Positions 1-7,160 are shown, counted from the first letter of the stretch. The stretch: 9,511 nucleotides of DNA from Anaerolineaceae bacterium (GCA_028714615.1 JAQTMA010000034.1:9061-18571); one strand, 5' to 3'. The notes: generated from the letters alone by a model not told the origin. A program made the numbers and translations.

Positions 1-1006
1 CCAGCCCCACCGCAGCCGGAAGCGATAACAGCAGGATGCCGCGCAGGGTGGTGGCCAGAGAAGCACGCATCTCGTCCGCCTGGCCGCGCGCCACTTGCGC
101 CGAGAAGGTCGGCAGCGAAGCGGTAGCGATCGATTGGGCAATCGCCGCCAGCGGCATATACATAATTGCAAAGCCGAATGTGATGCCTGTCAGGCTGCCG
201 GGCGGCATTCCTGAGGTCAAGTTGGTGTTGACCAGGAAATTCAACTGCACCGCCGCCACCCCCAACAGGCGCGGCGCCATTAAGCGGATGACTTCACGAA
301 CCGCGGGGAGATGTAAGCCCAGGGAAGGAAAATAGCGGCGGCCTGCCACTTGCAGCAAAGCGGGCAACTGCAGGATCAAGTGCAGAACAGCCCCAACCAA
401 TACACCCCAGGCCGGCCCGAAAATGCCCATCCGCGGAGAAAATACCAGCACGCCGAAGATGATGCCCAACGAGTACATCGAGGGGGCTAGCGCTGGCAGC
501 AGAAACCGCTGGTGGGCGTTGAGAATGCCCATCACCAGGCCGCTCAAACCGAAGACGACCGCTGCGGGCAGCATGATGCGCAGCAGGTCAACCGTCAGCG
601 CTTGCTGAGCGGCTGGGAACTTGGGCGCAAGGATCGTTTGAACAATGAAGGGAGCAAATATGGCAGAAATGGCAGCCAATCCGGCCAAAATAAGCAGCAC
701 CAGGTTCGCTACGGCAGACGCCAGGCGCCAGGCGTCGCTTTTTTCACCGCGCGCAAGGAAACCGGTGAAGGTCGGCACGAATGCGGAGGCCAGCGCTCCA
801 CCGGCTACCAGATTGAAAACCAGGTCGGTCAGCCGGTTGGCTGCCCAGAACGCATCCGTCTCCGCCTGCGTGCCGAAGATATCCCCAATCAAAATAATGC
901 GCGCCAGGCCCACCAGTTGGGAAAACAAGACGGCCACCATGACGGTGCCGGCTGCGCGGGCGATCTGGCGGTTGGCAATCCGACTGTTCTCAGCGGGGGA
1001 ATCCAT
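1..1006 (-). CDS. murJ: MurJ/MviN-type lipid II flippase, partial (C-terminus beyond window)
   Basis: The minus strand is open without a stop from the ATG at 1006 to the left edge (335 codons), so the C-terminal part is missing; the family is usually about 500-550 residues. The product is strongly hydrophobic with many membrane segments. It carries the family's N-terminal signature: a Gly/Arg-containing first helix (SQLVGLARIILIGDIFG, about residues 29-45), then DAFWAANRL (51-59) and NLVAGGALASAFVPTF (65-80), the counterpart of the 'AEGAFSQAFVP' block of MurJ. Further blocks such as LVMGILNAHQRF and the later FAIMYMPLAAIAQSIATASLP also fit. MurJ flips the peptidoglycan precursor lipid II across the cytoplasmic membrane and belongs to the MVF branch of the MOP exporter superfamily. 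The Glu of the AEGA block is Gly here (VAGGAL). There is no Shine-Dalgarno at the start; a TATAAT box lies 7 bases upstream of the ATG, suggesting a leaderless mRNA. An in-frame GTG 21 bases upstream (1027) is less likely. Confidence 0.9.
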   Translation of the reverse strand, partial: MDSPAENSRIANRQIARAAGTVMVAVLFSQLVGLARIILIGDIFGTQAETDAFWAANRLTDLVFNLVAGGALASAFVPTFTGFLARGEKSDAWRLASAVANLVLLILAGLAAISAIFAPFIVQTILAPKFPAAQQALTVDLLRIMLPAAVVFGLSGLVMGILNAHQRFLLPALAPSMYSLGIIFGVLVFSPRMGIFGPAWGVLVGAVLHLILQLPALLQVAGRRYFPSLGLHLPAVREVIRLMAPRLLGVAAVQLNFLVNTNLTSGMPPGSLTGITFGFAIMYMPLAAIAQSIATASLPTFSAQVARGQADEMRASLATTLRGILLLSLPAAVGL

Positions 1007-1013
1007 TGGGAAG

Positions 1014-1019
1014 ATTATA
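1014..1019 (-). promoter_or_regulatory. -10 box of murJ, leaderless arrangement
   Basis: On the minus strand a perfect TATAAT is followed by 7 bases and then the murJ ATG at 1006, so transcription would start at or next to the start codon. No recognisable -35 hexamer is seen at 16-18 bases upstream. This call rests on the consensus -10 and on the absence of any ribosome binding site. Confidence 0.5.
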
Positions 1020-1063
1020 ACATTCACGGCTCACCTGAAGCTATACAGTCCGGATAGAACGGG

Positions 1064-1069
1064 TACAAT
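1064..1069 (+). promoter_or_regulatory. possible -10 box for the 1135 gene
   Basis: TACAAT lies on the plus strand 65 bases upstream of the ATG at 1135, in the divergent gap with murJ. It would give a leader of about 60 bases. No good -35 is visible at the expected spacing, so the call is weak. Confidence 0.3.
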
Positions 1070-1134
1070 TAGAGAATGATCACGCCGATAACCGATCGCC
1101 CAACCTGACCGGCGATGCATCTCCCAGGAGAATC

Positions 1135-1815
1135 ATGAACAAATCATCCCAACCCAACGACTCTTCCCCGGCTAGTCCCTCTGGTTCAACCAGGCCGCCT
1201 GGCACTGAAACTTCAACGGTACAGACACCCGGAAAAGCTCCCGGTGACCAGCCAGCCAGGCCTTCAACGCCCACCTCTCCGGCAAAACCAGCGCAACCGT
1301 CTCGCACGCAACGCTTTTTCCGCCGGCTGCTGAACTGGCTGATCATCGTACTGGTGACCTTCACCGCAGGAGTCATCGTGACTTACCTGGTGCGCGTCAG
1401 CCCCTTACAGCAAGAAAAGAACCAGGCCATGGCGGCCCAGGCGACGGCAGAAGCCAGGGCCGCTCAACTGCAGACTCAGTTGAGCCAGGCGGTGACAGAT
1501 TCCGGTCATCTCAGCAGCGCTAATGCGCACGTTTTGCTTCTACGAGTATTGAATGACGTAACCATCGCCCGTTTCTCTATGGCACAGAACGATGCGGCCA
1601 ATGCTAAGAAAGCATTGACAGGAACCACAACTACATTGAATACCCTGCTTAGTTATTCTACCCCTCTGGAACCCAAACTATCAGAGTTAGCGAAACAGCG
1701 GCTCAGCCTGGTGCTTACAGAGCTTGACCAGGATCAGCAAACCGGTGTTTCTGACTTACAAACACTGAGTGACCAACTTAGTAACCTGGAGAAAAAGCTC
1801 TTTCCTGGGCAGTAG
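1135..1815 (+). CDS. hypothetical single-pass membrane protein with low-complexity N-terminus and coiled coil
   Basis: I do not recognise a family for this 226-residue product. Residues 1-58 are rich in Pro, Ser, Thr and Gly and look disordered. Basic residues (RTQRFFRR, about 57-64) precede one membrane helix at about 66-87 (NWLIIVLVTFTAGVIVTYLV). The positive charges suggest that the N-terminus is cytoplasmic and the C-terminal part outside. Residues 91-118 (Gln/Ala/Glu-rich) resemble a short coiled coil. The rest (about 125-226) looks helical with regular Leu spacing and no Cys, with no motif that indicates an enzyme. A good ribosome binding site, AGGAG at 1126-1130, sits 4 bases before the ATG and fixes the start. 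It is transcribed divergently from murJ, so a cell-envelope role is conceivable, but that is only guilt by association. It could also be a structural or scaffold protein. Confidence 0.8.
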   Translation: MNKSSQPNDSSPASPSGSTRPPGTETSTVQTPGKAPGDQPARPSTPTSPAKPAQPSRTQRFFRRLLNWLIIVLVTFTAGVIVTYLVRVSPLQQEKNQAMAAQATAEARAAQLQTQLSQAVTDSGHLSSANAHVLLLRVLNDVTIARFSMAQNDAANAKKALTGTTTTLNTLLSYSTPLEPKLSELAKQRLSLVLTELDQDQQTGVSDLQTLSDQLSNLEKKLFPGQ

Positions 1816-1841
1816 GGCTGACGAAGGTATCGAAACAGTCG

Positions 1842-1887
1842 AGACCGGTCTGCCCTATGTAGAACAACAAGGTGATGAAGACCGGTC
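1842..1887. repeat. pair of AGACCGGTC palindromic boxes (inverted/direct repeat)
   Basis: AGACCGGTCT (1842-1851) is a perfect 10-base palindrome, and AGACCGGTC recurs at 1879-1887 with centres 37 bases apart. The two copies can pair as a 9-base stem around a 27-base loop. They lie just after the stop codon of the 1135 gene in a convergent gap, so a transcript-end structure is likelier than an operator. No T-run follows. Confidence 0.4.
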
Positions 1888-1905
1888 CTGATGGTTTAAG
1901 AAACG

Positions 1906-1935
1906 GGTAGGTGCGACACAGGTGTCGCCCCTACC
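1906..1935. repeat. 14-bp hairpin of the GTAGGGGCGAC type (REP/MITE-like dispersed repeat?)
   Basis: The arms 1906-1919 and 1922-1935 are complementary over 14 bases with one mismatch (GGTAGG-T-GCGACAC against GTGTCGC-C-CCTACC), with a 2-base centre. There is no T-run on either side, so it is not a classical intrinsic terminator. From memory, palindromes built on GTAGGGGCGAC/GTCGCCCCTAC occur as dispersed intergenic repeats in various bacteria, including Chloroflexota; here only one copy is visible. It may also help end transcription of the two convergent genes. Confidence 0.55.
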
Positions 1936-1997
1936 GCCATTTATGTGAGTTGACAATTTGGTTCCGTACGTGCAGGTCTACCCGATTCTTGAACGGT

Positions 1998-3098
1998 TTA
2001 GTATCGCAGCAGCGCCCCGATATTCCCTGCCTGCTCCAGGCGAGGAGCGCTGCGAATCACCTGGATGTCTCCACCCGCCTGCATCACCAGACGCACAGCC
2101 AGCTCCACGACATCCGGGATCGTTTCAAAAGATGATGCGCAGAATGGGCAAACTTCAGATGCCTGCGTGGTCATGAACCCACAGTTACCGCACCGATAAC
2201 CTGGCGCTTGATATCCATTCAGCATGATCAGGGTCTGGACTCGGCCTTCGTGAAGCGCACTGAGGGTGTCATCCAATCCGATGGCCCCGTGATCGCCCTT
2301 GGCAGCCGCGGTGATCAATGCATCGACTGCGTGGGTCTCCTGATGTTGCTCGGTTGTGCTCCCAACCTGCATGGCCTTTTCCAGGATATCGGCCTGGCTG
2401 GACGTCATGCTCATTGGGAAAGCACCAACCACCAGGCTTTGCCAGGCCTTGGGCAATAAACCGCGGAAGAGAGCAATGTTATCGTCTGTGCCTCCGATGA
2501 GAACCCGGCGAATGTGGTTCTCTTCGAAGAAATGCAAGGCAAAATCGACGGTCTCACGCATATTCCGCTCGACCAACTCATCCTCATAATGGGTCTGCCC
2601 GGCGACGCCGCCCCTTCGCCCGGGAACAGCCGACGCCCCACCCCGTTTGGTGTGCTTGACCAATTCCCCCACCACACCCTCTTGTTCGCGCAGTTCACCC
2701 AGGTGGAAATAGAACAGGCGCGCCCCCTGCTTATCGACCAACACCACCCCGTAGCCCCCGTAGGCATCCAACAGATTAACCAATGGTTTGACCGCCGGAC
2801 GAGTATCCACATGCACCCAATCCGTCACTGGGACAGCTAACGGATAAGCGCGGAAAAAGCCTTGAGGCGCGCAGGAGAAAATTGCCACACTCCGTCCTGT
2901 CCAGGCGTGCTCGAGATCGAAATAATGCTCGACGGCCTGGATATCTTGAGGTAGATCTACTTCTTTCAGCATATTGCGCAAGCGGAGCCGGTAAGTATCC
3001 GCATTGCCTTCCGCGGGGTCCGTCGACAGGTATACACTGAGGACGGGAGCTTCCGCGGTGGTAACCAATAGTTCCCGCAAGTCACGTTCAGTCAACAT
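1998..3098 (-). CDS. eRF1-like protein of the baeRF (family 10-like) group with C-terminal zinc ribbon
   Basis: This 366-residue product resembles the bacterial archaeo-eukaryotic release factor (baeRF) group, probably family 10. The N-terminal domain (about 1-105) begins with VLSVYLSTDP (19-28) and contains VAIFSCAPQGFFRAYPL (71-87). The central eRF1 domain-2-like region (about 106-215) contains GVVLVDKQGARLFYFHLGEL, then KRGGASAVPGRRGG (151-164), then GQTHYEDELVERN and the strand RRVLIGGTDDN (197-207). The C-terminal L7Ae-like domain (about 216-366) carries two CxxC pairs, Cys303/Cys306 and Cys317/Cys320, an apparent zinc ribbon. In eRF1 the loop reads RGGQSAxR and its Gln triggers peptidyl-tRNA hydrolysis; here it reads RGGASA, with another GQ at 167-168. 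A ribosome rescue or quality-control role is inferred. The ATG is fixed by a strong AAGGAGG (3104-3110) 5 bases upstream. It follows the HtrA gene by 42 bases and is probably the last gene of the operon. Confidence 0.8.
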   Translation of the reverse strand: MLTERDLRELLVTTAEAPVLSVYLSTDPAEGNADTYRLRLRNMLKEVDLPQDIQAVEHYFDLEHAWTGRSVAIFSCAPQGFFRAYPLAVPVTDWVHVDTRPAVKPLVNLLDAYGGYGVVLVDKQGARLFYFHLGELREQEGVVGELVKHTKRGGASAVPGRRGGVAGQTHYEDELVERNMRETVDFALHFFEENHIRRVLIGGTDDNIALFRGLLPKAWQSLVVGAFPMSMTSSQADILEKAMQVGSTTEQHQETHAVDALITAAAKGDHGAIGLDDTLSALHEGRVQTLIMLNGYQAPGYRCGNCGFMTTQASEVCPFCASSFETIPDVVELAVRLVMQAGGDIQVIRSAPRLEQAGNIGALLRY

Positions 3099-3140
3099 GG
3101 CAACCTCCTTTGTTTGAGATAAACCGAGTGCAACCTTTGC

Positions 3141-4331
3141 TTACGGGCGCTTCCCTAAAGTTAGCGTAACCTCCTTTTGTTGGTTATCCCGGAGGATGGT
3201 TAAGGTGATCTTATCCCCAGGGCTCTTGTTATTGATCAGGTAGCTCAGCAGGTCCCCAAACACGTTCACCGGATGCCCGTCCACGCCAATGATCAGATCG
3301 CCTCCCTTGTTCAGTCCCTGGAGGCTAGTCGGTTTGCTCCCTGCCTTTAAGCCAGCCAGGTCAGCCGGTCCGCCCGGGGTGATATCGGTAATATAAGCGC
3401 CATTGGATTGATTCAGATTCAACGTCTCCGCTGCGATTAATGAAAGGGTGGGCAAGCTGGAAATCCCCAGGTACGGGTAATCATACGACCCCGACTTGAT
3501 CAGGACAGGGATAACCCGTTTGACGATGTTGATCGAGATGGCGAAGCCAACCCCTGAATTGCTGGCTGAGCCACTTGGGGTTGTGTTATCGGTTGCGATC
3601 GCGCGGTTGATGCCGATCACCTCACCGGCGCTGTTGAGTAACGGCCCGCCGGAATTCCCCGGGTTGATGGCGGCATCCGTCTGGATTAAATCGCCAGCTT
3701 CAAAAAACTGGCCCCCCGAAGATTGCCGCTCCGATTCCAGGGTACGGCCCAGTGCGGAGACAATCCCGGTGGTCATCGTGCCGGCCAGCCCAAAGGGATT
3801 GCCAATGGCGACCACTGCGTCGCCAACCTGAATTTGAGCGGAATCGCCCATGCTCAACGGATGCAGTTGGTCGGCGGGAGCATTTTCGAGCTGAATGACA
3901 GCAATATCTGAATCCAGGTCCGTTCCGATGACCTTGCCACGCGCCTTATATCCGGAAGGGAAATCTACTTCCAGGTCGGTGGCGCCGCTCACCACGTGGT
4001 AATTGGTGATGACGTGGCCCTCGGTGTCGAATACAAAACCGGATCCGAGCGCTTCTCCTTGATTGGAGATCACATCGATGGAAACGACACCGGGGCTGAC
4101 CCGCTTATACAACTCGGCCAGATTGGAGGATGTCGTCGGCGGTAAAGGTACACCAGGGACCTGGGTAGCTGGGGTGATCGGCAGAAGGGTCGGTAATTGC
4201 TGTGGCCTGGCAGGCGAATTTGTTTGGCCGGGCGGGTTGAGACCAAAGCTGCAGGCCAACGTTGCTGCCAATAGCAAGAAAACAGCCAATAATCGGTACG
4301 GTTTTTTCATTTTCGCCTTATCCACCTTCAT
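3141..4331 (-). CDS. htrA: HtrA/DegP-family serine protease with PDZ domain, membrane-anchored or lipoprotein
   Basis: This is a 396-residue trypsin-like protease of family S1C that degrades or handles misfolded proteins outside the cytoplasm. A hydrophobic segment (about 13-27, ending in LAATLAC) is a signal peptide. Cys27 gives a loose lipobox (Thr at -3 is atypical), so lipoprotein anchoring is likely but not certain. A Pro/Thr-rich linker (about 31-68) follows. The protease domain (about 70-280) has the full catalytic triad: His112 in TNYHVV, Asp142 in LDSDIAVIQL and Ser227 in NPGNSGGPL. One PDZ domain (about 284-393) contains YLGI and GGDLIIGVDG. The start is ambiguous. The ATG at 4331 has no ribosome binding site, whereas an in-frame ATG at 4310 (MKKPYRLLAV) gives a more typical signal peptide and has AAGG 5 bases upstream. 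It sits between the J-protein gene (45 bases upstream) and the baeRF gene (42 bases downstream), which suggests one proteostasis operon. Confidence 0.92.
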   Translation of the reverse strand: MKVDKAKMKKPYRLLAVFLLLAATLACSFGLNPPGQTNSPARPQQLPTLLPITPATQVPGVPLPPTTSSNLAELYKRVSPGVVSIDVISNQGEALGSGFVFDTEGHVITNYHVVSGATDLEVDFPSGYKARGKVIGTDLDSDIAVIQLENAPADQLHPLSMGDSAQIQVGDAVVAIGNPFGLAGTMTTGIVSALGRTLESERQSSGGQFFEAGDLIQTDAAINPGNSGGPLLNSAGEVIGINRAIATDNTTPSGSASNSGVGFAISINIVKRVIPVLIKSGSYDYPYLGISSLPTLSLIAAETLNLNQSNGAYITDITPGGPADLAGLKAGSKPTSLQGLNKGGDLIIGVDGHPVNVFGDLLSYLINNKSPGDKITLTILRDNQQKEVTLTLGKRP

Positions 4332-4376
4332 CCCATGATCATCACTACCACCGCATAATGATCCAGCCCGACGAGG

Positions 4377-5321
4377 TCAGTCGCCCTTTGCCAACTGCTC
4401 GAAAATCTTGCGTTGGTGGGGGGTCAATTGCCGGGGAATTTGCACTTTCACTCTGGCATACAGGTCTCCGTGAGCTTGCGGATTCTTGAGCTGCGGCATG
4501 CCCCTCCCGGCCAGTCGGAAGGTCTGCCCGGGTTGGGTGCCGGCTGGGATGGTCAGGATCACATTCCCGCCAGGCGTGGCCACAGTCGCCGAACCGCCCA
4601 AAACCGCGGTATACACATCGATGTTTGCATCCGTATACAGGTTGCTTCCATCCATCTCAAAGCGTGGATCCGGGGCGACCTCGATCGCCAGGTACAGATC
4701 GCCGTTCCGCCCATCCGGGCCGGCTGGTCCACCCCCGGGGATGCGTACCTTAGTCCCGGTCTTGGCTCCTGCAGGGATTTTCACGTCAAGGCGGCGGTTG
4801 CCAACCTGGAGGGTTCTCTGTCCACCGGCATACGCCTCGCTGAAGCTGATGGTCACCGGCTGTTCGTAAGTCTGCAGCTCGGGCTGCGTGCGCGTGCTAC
4901 GCCTGGAGCGGGCGCCTGCCCCCTGCCGGGCTCCTCCCATGCCGCCAAATATTTGCGAGAAAAAGTCAGAAAAGCCGCCTCCAAAGAGATCTTCAATATC
5001 ACCATATTCGACGCGGGCGCCGCCGGACTGGCCTTGCTGCTGCGATACCCACTGCGACCAGTCAAATCCGCTGGGTGAACCGCCTGTCTGTTGGTAACGC
5101 GAATAAGATTCTCCGAGCTGGTCATAGCGAGCGCGTTTCTGCTTATCGCTCAATACTTGATAGGCTTCGTTGATCTCTTTAAACCGCTCCTCAGCCGCTT
5201 TATCCCCTTGATTCCGGTCGGGGTGGAATTTTAACGCCAATTTTCGGTAGGCCTTCTTAATCTCTTGTTCGGTTGCATTGCGCTCTACGCCCAGGACTTT
5301 GTAATAGTCACGATATTCCAT
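4377..5321 (-). CDS. class B J-domain co-chaperone (DnaJ/CbpA-like)
   Basis: This 314-residue Hsp40 stimulates the ATPase of a DnaK-type Hsp70 and hands it substrates in the cytoplasm. The J domain (about 4-70) starts RDYYKVLGV and has the invariant HPD at 33-35 (KFHPDRN) and [10 protein letters not shown] Gly/Phe-rich region (about 70-145) includes [14 protein letters not shown]. The C-terminal substrate-binding domains (about 150-300) contain the usual [21 protein letters not shown] and a second [15 protein letters not shown] repeat. There is no Cys-rich zinc-finger domain, so it is a class B (CbpA/DnaJ2-like) protein and not canonical DnaJ. I start it at the ATG at 5321 because a longer TTG start at 5384 would place the first codons on the promoter. 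No strong Shine-Dalgarno is visible. The leader after the predicted promoter is about 27 bases. It is probably the first gene of an operon with htrA and the baeRF gene. No CIRCE element is seen upstream. Confidence 0.92.
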   Translation of the reverse strand: MEYRDYYKVLGVERNATEQEIKKAYRKLALKFHPDRNQGDKAAEERFKEINEAYQVLSDKQKRARYDQLGESYSRYQQTGGSPSGFDWSQWVSQQQGQSGGARVEYGDIEDLFGGGFSDFFSQIFGGMGGARQGAGARSRRSTRTQPELQTYEQPVTISFSEAYAGGQRTLQVGNRRLDVKIPAGAKTGTKVRIPGGGPAGPDGRNGDLYLAIEVAPDPRFEMDGSNLYTDANIDVYTAVLGGSATVATPGGNVILTIPAGTQPGQTFRLAGRGMPQLKNPQAHGDLYARVKVQIPRQLTPHQRKIFEQLAKGD

Positions 5322-5354
5322 AGGTTTGCCCACTTCTATTCTTCGATTATCTTG

Positions 5355-5384
5355 ATTGTATGCTAGTCCACCGGACAGAGTCAA
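5355..5384 (-). promoter_or_regulatory. sigma70-type promoter of the J-protein/HtrA/baeRF operon
   Basis: On the minus strand TTGACT (5379-5384) is followed by 18 bases and TACAAT (5355-5360), each one mismatch from consensus. Transcription would start near 5348, leaving a leader of about 27 bases before the ATG at 5321. No heat-shock operator such as CIRCE accompanies it. Confidence 0.6.
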
Positions 5385-5454
5385 GCGAAGCTTGTGATAT
5401 CTTATACAATTCTAACCTGACTCGCCTGTGCGCTATCCCTTTTTCACCCATTCA

Positions 5455-5463
5455 TGCTATCAT
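5455..5463 (+). promoter_or_regulatory. extended -10 promoter of the 5470 gene, leaderless arrangement
   Basis: TG-C-TATCAT matches an extended -10. Six bases separate it from the ATG at 5470, so the mRNA would begin at or next to the start codon. No ribosome binding site precedes this ATG, which fits leaderless translation. A second TACAAT at 5405-5410 could be an alternative upstream promoter. Confidence 0.45.
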
Positions 5464-5469
5464 ACAAGT

Positions 5470-7137
5470 ATGGGGATTCCCCGCGAACGCGTATTACTAG
5501 TGGAAAGTGATCCCGTTATCAGCGATCTGGTCGGGCGGCAAGCTTTGCAATCGCTCGGTTATGAAATTCAAATCGTAACCGATGGATCTGCGGCGATTTC
5601 AAAGGCCATCCAATACCGGCCGGATGCAGTGATCATCAACCTGAACCTCCCGGGTCTCTCGGGGAAGGATCTGCTGGTCGCCCTCGCGTCTCAAGGCATC
5701 CAGGCGCCGGTGATCGTCATTGCCCGCAAAGGGATGGAATCCGACATTATTCAGGCATTCCGCCTGGGCGCAAGCGATTACTTGTTGTGGCCGGTGAGAG
5801 ACGCGTCGGTGATCTCGGCGGTGGAACGGGTGCTCAAGCAGGTTCGCGAGCGGCGCGAGCGCGAAAACCTGACGCGCCAGTTGCAGCAAACCAATCAAGA
5901 ACTGCAATCACGCATCCGAGAATTGACCGCTATTTTCAGCGTGGGCAAAGCGATCACCAGCCTGGCTGAGCCACGAGTGCTCTACGAGCGGATCATCGAG
6001 GGGGCCGTACGGGTTACCGCATCTGACCTGGCCTGGTTCTTACTCCGCGAAGGAACCGGGCGTCCCTACATCCTTGAAGCACACCGAAATCTGCCCGCCC
6101 CGCTTGCCGCGCATGTCCGCCAACCCTGGGACGACGGCCTGAGCGGGTTGGTGGCTGCTTCGGGTGAACCTTTATCGATTTATGGCGCACCCCTGGCGCG
6201 CTTCAAGATCTCCAGCCTGGGGCAAGCCGCTTTGGTGATGCCGGTGAAAACCCCGAAACAGGTGATTGGGCTGCTGGTCACCATGCGAAAGAAGCTGCAG
6301 CCATATTCATCCAGCGAGCAGAGTCTGCTGGAGGCTACTGCAGAATATGCAGCAATCGCCCTGGAGAACCTGCGCGCAATCCGGGAATTGGAAGAAAAGC
6401 GACAAGCTCGCCAGGAAACAGCCAGTGCGGCAAAAGCTGCGCGCATCACCATGGTGGATGATCTGCACGCTTTCGCGACACAACTGCGTTCACCGGTCGA
6501 GTTCGTCAATGGGTCCCTGGGAATGCTTTTAGATGGAAAAAAGGGCAAATTGACTCCCGAACAACAGAGTGTCCTGCGCACCACCCAGGATAAGGTCGCT
6601 CTAATCAGGCAGGTCATTTCCCAGGTGGGCGAATTGTCTTCGGGTGCCGCGCGGTCCTTGGTCGCCATGAATATGAACGATCTTTCCCGCCAAACCCTGG
6701 CCCATTTTCATCGCATCGCTCAGCGCAATGGGCTCACCCTGGTAAGCGAGCTCGCCTCCCCGCCGGTGATTGCCCTGGGAGATACCGCCCTGATGGCCCA
6801 GGTGCTGGATGGTCTGCTTTCCAATGCAGTTAAGTTTAGCCGGCCTGGAGGTCAGATCACATTGCGCACCGAAATGGGACCTGGCGGCAGGGCGTACCTG
6901 GTGGTGCATAACACGGGAGTTGGCATCGATCCGGGCAAGCTCCCACACCTCTTTGATTCGGGAATGGTGAAGACGGAACCCATTGCCATCCTACCCGGTG
7001 CGCCTTGTTCGAACTTGCATTTCATTAAGGAAGTCATCAACGCCTGGGAAGGTAAAATCTGGGCCGAAAGCCAACCCGGGCAAGACGCAACCTTCCATAT
7101 CCTGTTACAATGTCCCCAGGCGCACGCCCCGGCTTAA
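5470..7137 (+). CDS. degenerate receiver-GAF-histidine kinase protein (predicted pseudokinase)
   Basis: This 555-residue product has the architecture of a hybrid sensor kinase with its key residues lost. The receiver-like domain (about 7-125) keeps the fold pattern, but the phospho-acceptor Asp is Asn57 (IINLNLPG), the conserved Lys is Trp107 (DYLLWP), the Thr/Ser is Ala85, and only Glu12 of the acidic pair remains. A charged coiled coil (about 120-152) leads into a GAF domain (about 153-303). The HisKA-like helix (about 325-410) reads ATQLRSP, with Thr337 where the phosphorylated His should be. The ATPase region (about 435-548) keeps the N-box Asn452 (LLSNAVKFS), but the G1 Asp is Asn481 (HNTGVGI) and the G2 box is replaced by an unrelated stretch (ILPGAPCSN). 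The reading frame is intact, so this is a maintained protein and not a decayed gene. A GTG 42 bases upstream is an alternative start; I prefer the ATG because the receiver begins right after it. A regulatory or scaffold role toward the next kinase is inferred. Confidence 0.88.
   Translation: MGIPRERVLLVESDPVISDLVGRQALQSLGYEIQIVTDGSAAISKAIQYRPDAVIINLNLPGLSGKDLLVALASQGIQAPVIVIARKGMESDIIQAFRLGASDYLLWPVRDASVISAVERVLKQVRERRERENLTRQLQQTNQELQSRIRELTAIFSVGKAITSLAEPRVLYERIIEGAVRVTASDLAWFLLREGTGRPYILEAHRNLPAPLAAHVRQPWDDGLSGLVAASGEPLSIYGAPLARFKISSLGQAALVMPVKTPKQVIGLLVTMRKKLQPYSSSEQSLLEATAEYAAIALENLRAIRELEEKRQARQETASAAKAARITMVDDLHAFATQLRSPVEFVNGSLGMLLDGKKGKLTPEQQSVLRTTQDKVALIRQVISQVGELSSGAARSLVAMNMNDLSRQTLAHFHRIAQRNGLTLVSELASPPVIALGDTALMAQVLDGLLSNAVKFSRPGGQITLRTEMGPGGRAYLVVHNTGVGIDPGKLPHLFDSGMVKTEPIAILPGAPCSNLHFIKEVINAWEGKIWAESQPGQDATFHILLQCPQAHAPA
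7103..7111 (+). promoter_or_regulatory. possible extended -10 for the 7161 gene
   Basis: TG-T-TACAAT lies inside the last codons of the preceding gene and would give a leader of about 43 bases. It may be chance. The two genes are only 23 bases apart and could equally be co-transcribed. Confidence 0.25.
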
Positions 7138-7160
7138 TCCTTCCCTCATGGATCCTCAGC

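Noticed and set aside
512..1057. 181-codon plus-strand ORF opposite murJ
   Set aside because: It has a low-complexity composition rich in Gln, Arg and Gly, no domain-like pattern, and is fully antisense to a clear membrane protein gene.
4413..5078. 221-codon plus-strand ORF opposite the J-protein gene
   Set aside because: It is a shadow of GC-rich coding sequence; the minus-strand frame encodes an unmistakable J domain and DnaJ C-terminal domains.
5322..5384. 21-residue N-terminal extension of the J-protein from a TTG at 5384
   Set aside because: That TTG is part of the predicted -35 box and the extension would cover the whole promoter; J domains normally begin within a few residues of the start.
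5322..5469. CIRCE/HrcA heat-shock operator upstream of the J-protein gene
   Set aside because: No TTAGCACTC/GAGTGCTAA inverted repeat is present.
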